NCBI RefSeq assembly: GCF_016097555.1
Contig: NC_054702.1
Location: 108,677,727 to 108,741,726, forward strand
DNA from: Gigantopelta aegis
Lineage: Eukaryota > Mollusca > Gastropoda > Neomphalida > Peltospiridae
Reading direction: 5' to 3'
Length of the DNA: 64,000 nt
The position numbers and the translations under genes were made by a program. A model generated the notes under the pieces. The model worked only from the letters and a program-made list of their open reading frames with translations, was not told where the DNA came from and did no database searches. This document shows positions 54,610-64,000 of this stretch, piece after piece. Position 1 is the stretch's first letter; each line of letters begins with the position of its first letter.

Positions 54610-55679
54610 TGTGACGGTACATGCTCTTAATTTCTTTTCGCCTGTGCCGATATTAATTGTTTTAGAGGGCCGTGTGCAGTTCCAATATGCACTTAAGCCC
54701 AGGTGGCCAGTAGTTACGTAATACCTCCGCTAGTTCGTTACGTTCGGGGTATTGCTGGCGGACTAGGCGTCAGTAAGTCTAGGCTTCAAAGAAAGATATG
54801 CCGTCTTGGTCTCTGTGGAAAATCCACATGATACGTGAGGTGCCGCGATGTACCCCCAGGCGATATTCCGGTTTTATGATAAATAGCTAGGGTTTTAGAG
54901 ATATCAGGGAGAAACATAGGAAGGCTGCAGGGGAAACGGACGTCGTCCACTGAACGAAATATACGAGTTCAGCCCGGACGTGGTAATTATATTTTATTTC
55001 TGTTCTGTTGTATAACCTTGATGTGATTGATGTGACTTTAAATATTTTAATACTGTATTATACCAATATTATTTAGACGGTGCTGCCGGTCATCTGACGG
55101 AGTAATCTGTAGGCTCACTGTCCTAAATAATTATTAAGGCTTAGCCAGTCATCCTAGAGGACCTAGGTAAACTGTAGGTTATTGTCTTTATTGTGATAGG
55201 TACCAGTATTAATTCCGTGTTACAAGGTTACTGAATGAGTAGTAAGGGTTAATTAAAAATTAACCAGTTAGGAATAGAGTTGTAATTCCTTTATTAATTA
55301 AGTTCTCCTGGAAGCGTTTCTCAATTATCATACGTGTGGGTGTTGTGTCACGGTGAAGTGATTACAATATTGTGTAAACTAGACACCTAGAGATTAACTA
55401 ATTAAGTGATCAGTTCTGGGTTGTTATTATTTGTTGTTGTTAATTAACTACTGCGGCAGTACATTTGTCATCGTAGGTTAATACAGATTCCAAAGTGTAT
55501 TGTGTTTTTGTTGTGTTTTCTAGTGAACTAAACGTGCTATAATAATATATACTTTATATAAGATCTTATCTCTGATCATAACTGCCTGTTACAGAGAGAT
55601 CTAATAGATATACAGTTAGGAGAGATATTTGGACAATCGTGTTTTATTCAGTTACGGGTATTATAGGATCCCCGTGACA
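54610..55679 (+). repeat. 5' LTR (1070 bp)
   Basis: Starts TGTGACGGTACATGCTCTTA and ends GATCCCCGTGACA. It differs from the 3' LTR by few substitutions, a missing 20-bp segment near 55580 and the absence of a 107-bp duplication. Confidence 0.95.
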
Positions 55680-55690
55680 GGAGTGAAAAT

Positions 55691-55708
55691 TGGGGGCCCG
55701 TCCGGGAT
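55691..55708 (+). promoter_or_regulatory. Primer-binding site, tRNA-Pro type
   Basis: TGGGGGCCCGTCCGGGAT lies 11 bp after the LTR. It differs at one base from the tRNA-Pro-complementary site used by many retroelements. The 11-bp gap is longer than usual. Confidence 0.75.
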
Positions 55709-55840
55709 CTGAAACGGGACACGCATATTTAAAAAAAGTATTGTTTGTAAATGGGGGCTTTATAAATTATTTTTACAAATAACTAGAAGTAGCAACGTTG
55801 TTCACTAGAAAATTAATTAATAAGTGCGTCATATCTAAAC

Positions 55841-57115
55841 ATGGATAAGAATTTGCTGGATAGGCCTACGCTCAGTGTAGTGGAGATTAAGCGAGCACGT
55901 AAGGCCGAGTTAGTTGAAATCGCGGGTGAGCGAGAAATTGATTTAACATCAGCTAAAACCTTAGGAGATATAAGGACAATTATTATCCAGGAAGTTTTTG
56001 GTGATAGTCCTGTTATGGAAGACATTGAGATTGTTCCAGAGATAGAGATAAATGAGTTAAGTGTGGAACAACAATTAGCTTTTAAAAAGCTTGAGTACGA
56101 AAGAGAAGAACGTGCATTATATAGAGAGAGAGATAGAGAGAGAGAGATGTTCTTCCAACTTTTTGAACGGGCCGCTAAGCAGCTAAATTGACCGCAGTCT
56201 AAGTGGACATTGTTAGCCGTGTCTAAGTTTAAGGGGAAGGCTTATAATTCAATGAGTGATGAGCGAGCAAGTCAGTACGACCTAGTTAAGGCGGCAGTGT
56301 TGAGGGCGTATGAATTACGACCTGAGGATTATCGTTTACGGTATAGCGAGTTGAGAAAAACGCAGGGTCAGTCTTATAGTGAGTTTGTGGCTAAGAAGGC
56401 AGGGATGTTTGATAAATGGGTGGTGTCTCATCAGGTAGAGTCATATACCGAGTTACGGGAGTTGTTGATCTTACAGGACATTAAAAATGGATTACCAGTT
56501 ACCTTACGTATTCATTTAGAGGATCGTGATGTCAAAAGGATAGAGGAGGCAGGCATAGTGGCAGATGACTACGTGTTAATACACAAAGCTCAGGCAGTAC
56601 AGGGTAGCTCTTTACAACAGGGTGATAAGAAGAAATTTCAGCCAGGTTTTTCCCGGGAAAGTAACTATCGGGGAGAGTCTTCTAGTTGGTCAGCTAGTCA
56701 GGCAAGGAATGCACCTGGTGGGCAAAGTAAGGATAAGCCTGCATTATCAGCCAATGCACGAACTTTTCGTCCACATTGCAGTTACTGTAAAAAGGATAAC
56801 CATCTTGTCGGGGACTGTTTTAAAAGGAAACACGATAATGCGCAAGTGGTCGGTTTAGTGAGGTCAGCTCCGTTAGCGAGAGAGTTAATGGTTAGTCCCA
56901 TGGCAGAGAAAGTAAACCCGTATGTGTCCACTGGTATGGTCTGTGATGTGAAACAAGAATTGTGTCCTAAGGCAATATCAGTCTGTCGAGATACTGGTTG
57001 TAGTCAGTCGCTTATAACGTCAAAGTGTTTAGCTGGTATTAAGAATTCAGATACAGGACGTAGTTTGGCCTTAACCTCGGTTACTGGAGAAAAAAATGGT
57101 TGTCCGGTTACATAA
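55841..57115 (+). pseudogene. gag and start of protease, LTR retrotransposon
   Basis: One frame with a TGA at 56189-56191. The first part (55841-56191, 116 residues) is charged, with an Arg/Glu-rich helix near its end. The second part (from 56192) has a capsid C-terminal/SCAN-like region (YELRPEDYRLRYSELRKTQG) and a CCHC zinc knuckle CSYCKKDNHLVGDC (about 56775-56820), typical nucleocapsid. It then runs into protease with DTGCSQSLI (about 56990-57015). Just after this the frame is lost at an A run near 57091-57097. The segment between the stop and the SCAN-like region is short, so part of capsid may be deleted. Confidence 0.85.
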
Positions 57116-57700
57116 CGTTTTCTTGTGTTCGAAGTTTGTGACGGGACCAGTCGTTATGGGTGTTGTGAAGGACTTGCCTGTTGAAAACATAGGAGTTTTG
57201 TTGGGTAATGATTTGACTAGTCAGTGTTGTCAGCCGAAATGTGACCAATTGTTAATTGAAGACAGCCCTTTACCCATAGAAGAGTGTGACGTTGATGAGA
57301 CTAGATATCCTGCGTGTGTAATGACTAGGGCTATGGCCAGAAGGGTAACACAAGACCCAGAGGATATTTGTGAATTGTCTGATACGTGTGTGAGCCATGA
57401 AATTGGAGTGGATGAGGTTATCAGTAAAATGGTAGATAAGTCAACTGACGAACTAAATGTGGTGGAACCTGTTGACCTCTCGCAAAGGGTAAATGAACCA
57501 GTTGTGTTTGATAGAGGGGACTTAACTTGTAATAGACAAAGAGTTAATCCTAGAGCAGGTGGCTGATCCAAATTTGTTGGCAGCTCGCACTACATTGTTA
57601 ACTGAGGACAAGGGAGTATTAATGAATAAGAGAGTTAGAGATAGGAGGTGGCAGGCAACCGAACTAGCTAGGAAGCGACTGAGCAATGCTCAGAGCTAAA
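57096..57700 (+). pseudogene. Protease end, linker and pre-integrase remnant
   Basis: 57096-57566 continues the protease in a new frame (LPVENIGVLLGNDL near 57165-57215), followed by an acidic spacer. In the next frame, 57541-57699 holds VADPNLLAAR and DKGVLMNKR, the region that normally precedes the integrase zinc finger. It then jumps directly to WQATELARKRLSNAQ, just before the integrase C-terminus. The zinc finger and DDE core are therefore deleted between about 57635 and 57645. Confidence 0.75.
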
Positions 57701-57708
57701 TAAAATCA

Positions 57709-58674
57709 GTGTTTGATAGGAAGGCTAGGGGTCGGGAATTTAAACCAGGGGATAAGGTGCTGCTGTACCTTCCCATTAAACGGGGTTCATTGCAGAGCAG
57801 GTATTTCGGGCCCTATGTTGTGCACAAACGGGTTAATGAGACAGGGTATGTGATAAACACTCCTGATAGGGTTAGGAAACGTAGGTATTGTCACATCAAT
57901 TTGCTAAAAGGTTATTTTGACAGACTGCCGATAGTTCCAGAGTTACCGGTCCAAACTGAGAGTCACTCAATTTCCTGTGATGACGTCAAGACTGCAGAGA
58001 TCAAATTAACCAACAGCCAGATTTTAGCAGACTTGAGCCCCCAGCGAGAAAAGTTGACTACGCTGATACAAGACAATGTTTCCATTTGTCAGGACCTTCC
58101 AACGGTTACCAATACTTTAAGCCAGGATGTGCGCTTGGAACCCAACGCTACACCGATTCGACAGCATGCCTATCGGAGAAAACCTGGAAAACGTGCGACA
58201 CTGAAAAAGAAGGAAACAAAGTTCCAGTGGTCAGATGAATGCGAGAAGTCATTCAACCGTCTCAAGCAGATGGGCTCCTCGTCTCCCGTGATGGCAGCAC
58301 CAGACTAACGAGTGCCCTTCAAGCTAGCTGTGGATGCCAGTGACGTGGGAGCTGGAGCTGTGCTGTTCCAGGAAGACGAAAATGGACTGGACCATCCTGT
58401 AAGTTTCTTCTCCAAAAAGTTTGACAAACACCAGGTGAACTATTTCACTATAGAGAAGGAAGCTTTGGCCATGGTACAAGCTCTGAAGCATTTTCAGATC
58501 TACGTGAAATCGGCAGTGCATCAAGTGGTGGTCCTTACTGATCATAATCCGCTTACTTTCATTCACAGAATGAAAGCCACCAACCAGAGAGTCTTCTTCT
58601 GCAAGAATTCCCAATTACTACTGAACATATCAAGGGCACATCCAATGTAATCGCTGATGCCCTGTCCCGAAGTT
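57709..58674 (+). pseudogene. Integrase GPY/F module, RT stub and RNase H
   Basis: 57709-58308 begins with DRKARGREFKPGDKVLLYLP and SRYFGPYVVHKRV, the GPY/F module of gypsy integrases, ending with HINLLKGYF. The same frame then enters the usual start of RT (PIRQHAYRRKPGKRATLKK, about 58150-58206). It jumps to FQWSDECEKSFNRLK at about 58221, which normally lies after the RT catalytic core, so the core (with its YxDD box) is missing. After a TAA at 58306, RNase H follows: FKLAVDASDVGAGAVLFQ, FTIEKEALAM and VVLTDHNPLTFI. A frameshift near 58600 precedes the terminal DALSRS at 58674. Confidence 0.87.
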
Positions 58675-58880
58675 GAACGTTGTGATAATGTGTTGACGTT
58701 CTTGATTTCTGTTTTATTTTTATATATTTTATTGTATACCAGGGACTCAGAGACTCAGTGTGATTACTGGTAGTCACCTTATTACTATGTGTTATAAATT
58801 CCCGGATGCGTCGGTTAACGCACGTTTTGTTTTAATGTAGTATATTTCCCTATTCCTAGAGTAGAGGAAATATCCTTTTT

Positions 58881-58892
58881 GAGGTGGGGGTG
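58881..58892 (+). promoter_or_regulatory. Polypurine tract
   Basis: GAGGTGGGGGTG immediately before the 3' LTR, the expected plus-strand primer. Confidence 0.8.
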
Positions 58893-60091
58893 TGTGACGG
58901 TACATGCTCTTAATTTCTTTTCGCCTGTGGCGATATTAATTGTTTTAGAGGGCCGTGTGCAGTTCCAATATGCACTTAAGCCCAGGTGGCCAGTAGTTAC
59001 GTAATACCTCCGCTAGTTCGGTACGTTCGGGGTATTGCTGGCGGACTAGGCGTCAGTAAGTCTAGGCTTCAAAGAAAGATATGCCGTCTTGGTCGCTGTG
59101 GAAAATCCACATGATACGTGAGGTGCCGCGATGTAACCCCAGGCGATATTCCGGTTTTATGATAAATAGCTAGGGTTTTAGAGATATCAGGGAGAAACAT
59201 AGGAAGGCTGCAGGGGAAACGGACGTCGTCCACTGAACGAAATATACGAGTTCAGCCCGGACGTGGTAATTATATATTATTTCTGCTCTGTTGTATAACC
59301 TTAATGTGATTGATGTGACTTTAAATATTTTAATACTGTATTATACCAATATTATTTAGACGGTGCTGCCGGTCATCTGACGCAGTAATCTGTAGGCTCA
59401 CTGTCCAAAATAATTATTAAGGCTTAGCCAGTCATCCTAGAGGACCTAGGTAAACTGTAGGTTATTGTCTTTATTGTGATAGGTACCAGTATTAATTCTG
59501 TGTTACAAGGTTACTGAATGAGTAGTAAGGGTTAATTAAAAATTAACCAGTTAGGAATAAAGTTGTAATTCCTTTATTAATTAAGTTCCCCTGGCAGCGT
59601 TTCTCAATTATCACACGTTACTGAATGAGTAGTAAGGGTTAATTAAGAATTAACCAGTTAGGAATAGAGTTGTAATTCCTTTATTAATTAAGTTCTCCTG
59701 GAAGCGTTTCTCAATTATCACACGTGTGGGTGTTGTGTCACGGTGAAGTGATTACAATATTGTGTAAACTAGACACCTAGAGATTAACTAATTAAAATGA
59801 TCAGTTCTGGGTTGTTATTATTTGTTGTTGTTAATTAACTACTGCGGCAGTACATTGTCAGCGTAGGTTAATACAGATTCCAAAGTGTATTGTGTTTTTG
59901 TTGTGTTTTCTAGTGAACTAAACGTGCTATAATAATATATACTTTATATAAGATCTTATCTCTGATCATACCTAGACGAGCCAGCGTGTATAACTGCCTG
60001 TTACAGAGAGATCTAATAGATATACAGTTAGGAGAGATATTTGGAAAATCGTGTTTCATTCAGTTACGGGTATTATAGGATCCCCGTGACA
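58893..60091 (+). repeat. 3' LTR (1199 bp) with internal duplication
   Basis: Same ends as the 5' LTR. A 107-bp block starting TTACTGAATGAGTAGTAAGG occurs at 59511 and again at 59618, and a 20-bp segment (CCTAGACGAGCCAGCGTGTA) is present that the 5' LTR lacks. Confidence 0.95.
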
Positions 60092-60460
60092 CTCCCATAC
60101 CCAGTATCTGTGGTATAGTGGGTAAAGCGTCGACCTGAAGTCGGGATTCAATCTCCCATACCCAGTATATGTGGTATAGTGGGTAAAGCGTCGACCTGAA
60201 GTCTGGATTGAATCTCCCATACCCAGTATCTGCGGTATAGTGGGTAAAGCGTCGACCTGAAGTTTGGTAGGTTCTGGGTTCGCACCCCGGTATTGGTTCA
60301 CAAGATTGAATTTTACGGCTCATTTGAGAGGTATATGGCCACTACATATAATTATCTTTAATTAATCACTAAAACTAGTAATTAACATGTTGTTCTAGGT
60401 GAGCAGTGTGAGGTGTGTGTCCAGGTCAGCGTGCTTGAATCTTAATTGAATGTAAGCACT
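60092..60460 (+). mobile_element. Tandem tRNA-like heads and head IV SINE
   Basis: Three 61-bp units (GGTATAGTGGGTAAAGCGTC, GACCTGAAGTC) precede a full SINE with B-box-like GGGTTCGCACCCCGG (about 60278-60292). It ends in CAGCGTGCTTGAATCTTAAT, the tail also used by the head III SINE at 24989. Confidence 0.75.
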
Positions 60461-60639
60461 AAAATCAAGTTAAAATGAAAATAGAACCCATAATCTTAAT
60501 ATATAAGGACTTATTTTTTTGTCAGCATGTTAGTCTTTGTATATATTATTAATATTTTGTTGCAGTATTTTTTATATGTAAAATATTGAGAGAAAAAAAC
60601 ACACGATTTAAGCGTCTTATTCATGAAACATCATAACTG

Positions 60640-60800
60640 GTCAAAGGCCGTGGTATGCTTTCCTGTCTGTGGGAAAGTCCATATAAAAGACCCCTTGCTG
60701 CATTAGAAACATATTTTAGCGGGTTTCCTCTGATGACTACATGTCAAAATTACCAATAGTTAATAGCTCTAGTGATGTCATTAAACAAAACAAACTTTAC
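60640..60800 (+). mobile_element. tRNA-derived SINE, core and tail beta
   Basis: CAAAGGCCGTGGTATGC, CCTGTCTGTGGGAAAGTCCA and the beta tail ending ATGTCATTAAACAAAACAAA. The head is missing. Confidence 0.8.
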
Positions 60801-62064
60801 TCATGAACAAATCCAGTCTTTATGCACTCAACGGCCACTCTCTAGGTGGTTGTCGCGCCACTTTCAGCTAAATAGCTCATTCTCAGACCATTTCATAAGT
60901 TTCCATTAGTCGCCCTCATTAATTGAAGGTCAAAGCTTTTATCAGATTGGACGCCGGTATTTAGACTATTATTTATTAATACACGGACACCTCCAGGTGC
61001 ATTTTGGCAGAGTGTTAATTTGTTTTTAATTTTTAAATTAAAACAACTAAACTGTTAACATATCAAGTCATATTTGTTTCAATATAATTGTGTTTCTGGG
61101 GTTTTTTTTAAAGTGTTGTTGTTTTTTAACATCCCCCTTTTCACATTTTTTTCTCAAGACACAACACCGTCTTGATCAAATGGCACACCACATTAACTGT
61201 TTAAATTTATTTGTGAGTTACCCTATTTAAATGTTTCCATTTACGTTTCGACATCATACATTTATATACCACATTTTTGTGGTGTTTTGGGGTTGGGGTT
61301 TTCCAGACGTACATGGTATAAAACTAATAAACGGCTTTGTTCTTGCATGTTTTTAAAATGTTAACATATCTAAAATTTAAATATCAGCCATCTCCATACC
61401 AAAAACACCCCAAATATATATATATATATATGGTGGGGTGGGGTCCCTAATTTATCAGTTTCTTTGTCAAATACTAGTACTCTTAGCATAGTTCTTCGTG
61501 GGTATCGCATCTTTTTCTGGGGAGACACACAGGATCAAAATGCTGTCTTTTTTAAATGCGTTTTCTTCAGACTCAACTACAACAATTTGAGCTACCCGGT
61601 ATTAACTAACAACATTATTATTATACATTTTAAACTTATAGTACCAGTCAACTTTACGAAGATGGTACTATACTATATAACATACATACTCACCCAGGTG
61701 TTCGAACTAAGACATCTACAGACTTTTCATGTTGTCTCCAGTGTTGTGGCCGGGGAATGGACTACCTAGTCAAGTCTTAATCAAGCTCCAGCCTGTGTAT
61801 TTGTACTTGACCAGTCAAGCAGAACCACGAGTGCTGGCTAATTTTAAATCTTACACGGTCCCTTAGGATTGGCCTTCAGATGCCCCCGCGGGATTAGAAC
61901 AGGTTACGGTGACATTATCCGGGATTTGCTGGAGAGTTGCAGCACTGTTGTAACTACGTATGTACATATGTCTCTTACCGTTGAAAAGAAGAACAAATCG
62001 ATGAGGACTTTACATAATGTGGTGCTTTTTTTGAGAAGCCTGTTTTGTAACGGACTATTTAGGT
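60801..62064. other. Intergenic, no gene seen
   Basis: AT-rich with a TA run at about 61416-61430. Open frames at 61464-61769 and 61869-62069 have no recognisable domains. Confidence 0.5.
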
Positions 62065-62383
62065 CATAGGCATACGGGCTCCCATTTTTGTTTGGGGGGG
62101 GGGGGGGGGGGGGGAAGACTGGCTTTTGCCAGAATTAAACGAAAATGTCCGCATCTGAATATCAACCTTTGTTCATATTAGCATTACTACCAAACAGCTA
62201 TATAGTGTTGCAAACGAATCACCACGCATTTTGAGGGTAGAATGATGGAAATAAATGGTAAAAAGGTTTCAGGTTAGCACATTTTGCGAGAATATCTGTA
62301 TAATTTATGCCCGATTTTGACGTTTTTCTCCAGCACTATATGCCCCACCCCTCCCTGCCCCCTGTCTCGTACGCTTATAATAT
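62065..62383. mobile_element. MITE with poly-G tract, same family as 21709-22405
   Basis: Starts CATAGGCATACGGGCTCCC and ends CTGTCTCGTACGCTTATAAT. The interior shares CAAACGAATCA and AATTTATGCCCGATTTTG-like DNA with the nested pair. G run at about 62094-62114. Confidence 0.7.
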
Positions 62384-62435
62384 AGGTATTACGTACCATA
62401 TTGTATTATGATTCCTCTTACGTGAGAGGCGGACC

Positions 62436-62620
62436 GGCCTCGGTGGTGTCGTGGTTAAGCTATCGGACATATAGCTGGTACGTAATGGGTTTGCAGCCCG
62501 GTACCGGCTCCCACCCAGAGCGAATTTAAACGACTCGGTGGGTAACGACTTCTCTCTCACTAACCACTAAGCCACTATCTGGACAGAAAGCCCAGATAGC
62601 TGAGGTCACTGTGTGCCCAG
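62436..62620 (+). mobile_element. tRNA-derived SINE, head III family
   Basis: GGCCTCGGTGGTGTCGTGGT head, B-box-like GGGTTTGCAGCCCGG, body CGACTTCTCTCTCACTAACC, related to 24989-25216. Confidence 0.75.
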
Positions 62621-62777
62621 GGGCCTTATTCACGACACTTTTGCGTTGCGCGGGGTTTGCGTGGTATCTGCGTCCACGCTAGGTTAGCGAAGCGTGGTAT
62701 TCACTAACAAGACGCAAACCAATCACTCATTGCCAATCAGATTAAAATTAGCCCTACTGGTCTACTAGTAATTAAAA

Positions 62778-63685
62778 GTGAAAGCGAGAACACCCAATGT
62801 AGCTGTTTTTGCTGAATTAGGAAGAATACCTATTTCTGTGTTATGTAAACAAAGACTTTTATTATATTGGCGGAAAATTATCTGTAATCAAACTTCTATG
62901 TTATACAAAATGTATAGAACTTTACGACATGGTATGAACTGTAGCAGAAATTTTAAAAACTGGGTATCATACGTAAAATCTATTTTATATGAACTTGGTT
63001 TTATTGATACATGGGATAATGAGGACGTTTTACATGTACCTGCTCAAGTTCTAAAACAACGTCTTAGAGATCAGTACGTCCAAAATACTATAGCAAAGTT
63101 GTCTACGTTCTCACGTTTAGAACTGTACTGTAAATATAAATGTGATTACACTTTTGAAGTATATTTAGACAATATTTTGGCACTGAAGTATCGTACTGCC
63201 TTGCTTAATCTTACATGTGGTGTACTAAATATTAATATTGAGAAAGGTAGATTTGAAAATATTCCCAGACAACAAAGAATATGTCCAGCATGTAATACTA
63301 ATAATATAGAGGACGAATATCATTTTGTGCTTGTATGTCCATGTTATAGAGACCTTAGAGTCAAATATTAAAAAAAAATGTTACTGTTCATGGCCTTCAA
63401 TGAACAAACTTACTAATTTGCTATCATTAAAATCAAAATTGCAAACATTACACCTAGCTAAATTTATCTATTTTTCTATGCAGCGTCGTCAAGAATTCAT
63501 ATCATAATTCATGTTTCCTCCTCTAATTAAGTATTAATTATAGGTCATAAGTGTATTAATATTTTTATATAATATTTATCATATCCATGTTACCATTTGT
63601 TGCGCATTGTATATATATCATGTTTCAGCCAATGGATGATCACAGCTGTGGCTAAATAAAATTGATTTGAAAAAAAAAGTAAGTA
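62778..63685 (+). pseudogene. LINE 3' end (RT C-terminus, zinc tail, 3' UTR)
   Basis: A 197-residue frame reads AELGRIPISVLCKQRLLLYWRK, then a long C-terminal domain and a zinc-binding tail RICPACNTNN, EDEYHFVLVCPCY (about 63275-63345). A frameshift in the A run at 63370-63378 separates the last segment (LHLAKFIYFSMQRRQEFIS, to 63507). The 3' UTR ends in TGGCTAAATAAAATTGATTT and an A run at about 63670. The copy is 5'-truncated, as usual for LINEs. It is related to the pieces at 41137 and 47656. Confidence 0.85.
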
Positions 63686-63702
63686 ATTAATAGTAATTAA
63701 CC

Positions 63703-63726
63703 AGTGGAGCTAATTTTAATTAGATT
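63703..63726 (-). repeat. Orphan transposon end, matches 18281-18306
   Basis: GTGGAGCTAATTTTAATTAG ending ATTG is identical to the right end of the 14247-18306 element. Only about 25 bp are shared. Beyond it, 63727-64000, I see nothing. Confidence 0.6.
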
Positions 63727-64000
63727 GGCTCATTGCGTGTCCGCTATCGTGTCCGTCACGAGGATACCCTCATTCACTGCTTGTAAGATTGTGTAGATAA
63801 TGTGGGAAAACGGGACTTGTAATGTAAATATGAATCATTATTTATGTTTTAGACCATTTCTAATACTTCTTCACAGGCGTGTAACTATTTCATACTTTTG
63901 TGTGAGTTAATAAAGTGTGTTTAGAGCATGGGTACATTTAGAGCGCGTTCCTTTCACTCTCCCGGAGAGCCAGAGTACTCCGCACAGCAATGGAGTGAAC

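Larger units (their letters stand above)
54610..60091 (+). mobile_element. LTR retrotransposon, Ty3/gypsy with integrase before RT (Gmr1-like order)
   Basis: A complete insertion of 5.48 kb: two TG...CA LTRs, target duplication CTCCC (54605-54609 and 60092-60096), primer-binding site, polypurine tract and coding remnants. The order seen is gag (55841-56860), protease (about 56985-57215), integrase GPY/F module (57709-57920), RT start (about 58035-58206), RNase H (58312-58674). In most Ty3/gypsy elements integrase is last. Integrase before RT is known for the Gmr1-like group. Integrase zinc and catalytic domains and the RT core are deleted and there are several stops, so this copy is non-autonomous. 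A solo LTR of the family is at 18900-20051. Confidence 0.88.

Noticed and set aside
60056-60323. Two overlapping repeat-containing frames (81 and 87 codons)
   Set aside because: Translations of the 61-bp tandem tRNA-like units.
61464-62069. Two open frames of 101 and 66 codons
   Set aside because: No domains and no similarity I can see; the second also ends at a MITE boundary.

Overview
The window looks like nuclear DNA of a mollusc, probably a gastropod. It is AT-rich and intron-poor in what can be seen, and its host genes are outnumbered by transposable elements, microsatellites and long poly-G/C and poly-T tracts. The main clue to origin is a tRNA-derived SINE family (head motif GTAGCCCAGTGGTAAAGCGC, core motif CCAGTGCACCACGACTGG) that I know from molluscan genomes. 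The species assignment is inference. No rRNA, stand-alone tRNA, CRISPR or bacterial-type operon is visible.

Host genes. Four full-length class A (rhodopsin-like) GPCR genes lie on the minus strand at 6492-7820, 31210-32523, 36507-37991 and 50947-52443. Each has one coding exon, and three have a clear splice acceptor about 54-63 bp upstream of the ATG, which implies a shared 5' noncoding exon. They form two close pairs: GPCR1/GPCR2 and GPCR3/GPCR4. The third intracellular loop is the variable part and carries internal repeats in GPCR3 and GPCR4. GPCR3 and GPCR4 share a 101-nt identical tract that suggests gene conversion. The C-terminal coding end of GPCR4 has been copied downstream into a roughly 66-bp minisatellite. 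A fifth host-type gene at 12487-13572 (plus) resembles a gustatory-receptor-like 7TM protein but its frame is broken.

Mobile elements, left to right: a MITE (5992-6250); a hairpin MITE (10231-10377); a 4.06-kb Tc1/mariner-superfamily element with long inverted repeats and a broken transposase with a wide D-to-E spacing (14247-18306); a solo LTR with a perfect 5-bp target duplication (18900-20051); a nested MITE pair (21709-22405); a PIF/Harbinger-like element (23374-24075); a Tc1-like element with a dead transposase (25791-27310); a dispersed ORF-bearing repeat (called R1 here) with a 44-bp minisatellite (27480-29340) and a second copy at 43830-45425; a nearly intact Tc1-like transposase (29643-30718); several palindromic MITEs (32879-33906, 40658-41000, 43011-43212, 50007-50267); LINE fragments (41137-41276, 47656-49270, 62778-63685); and an LTR retrotransposon (54610-60091).

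The LTR element is the most informative of these. It has both LTRs, a CTCCC target duplication, a primer-binding site resembling that used with tRNA-Pro, a polypurine tract, gag with a zinc knuckle, and a protease. The integrase C-terminal module comes before the RT/RNase H remains, the pol order described for Gmr1-like Ty3/gypsy elements. The RT core and the integrase catalytic core are deleted, so the copy is dead.

Overall this is a chemoreceptor/GPCR neighbourhood that has grown by local duplication while being filled with repeats. The repeats probably supplied the substrate for conversion, tandem amplification and gene decay seen here.
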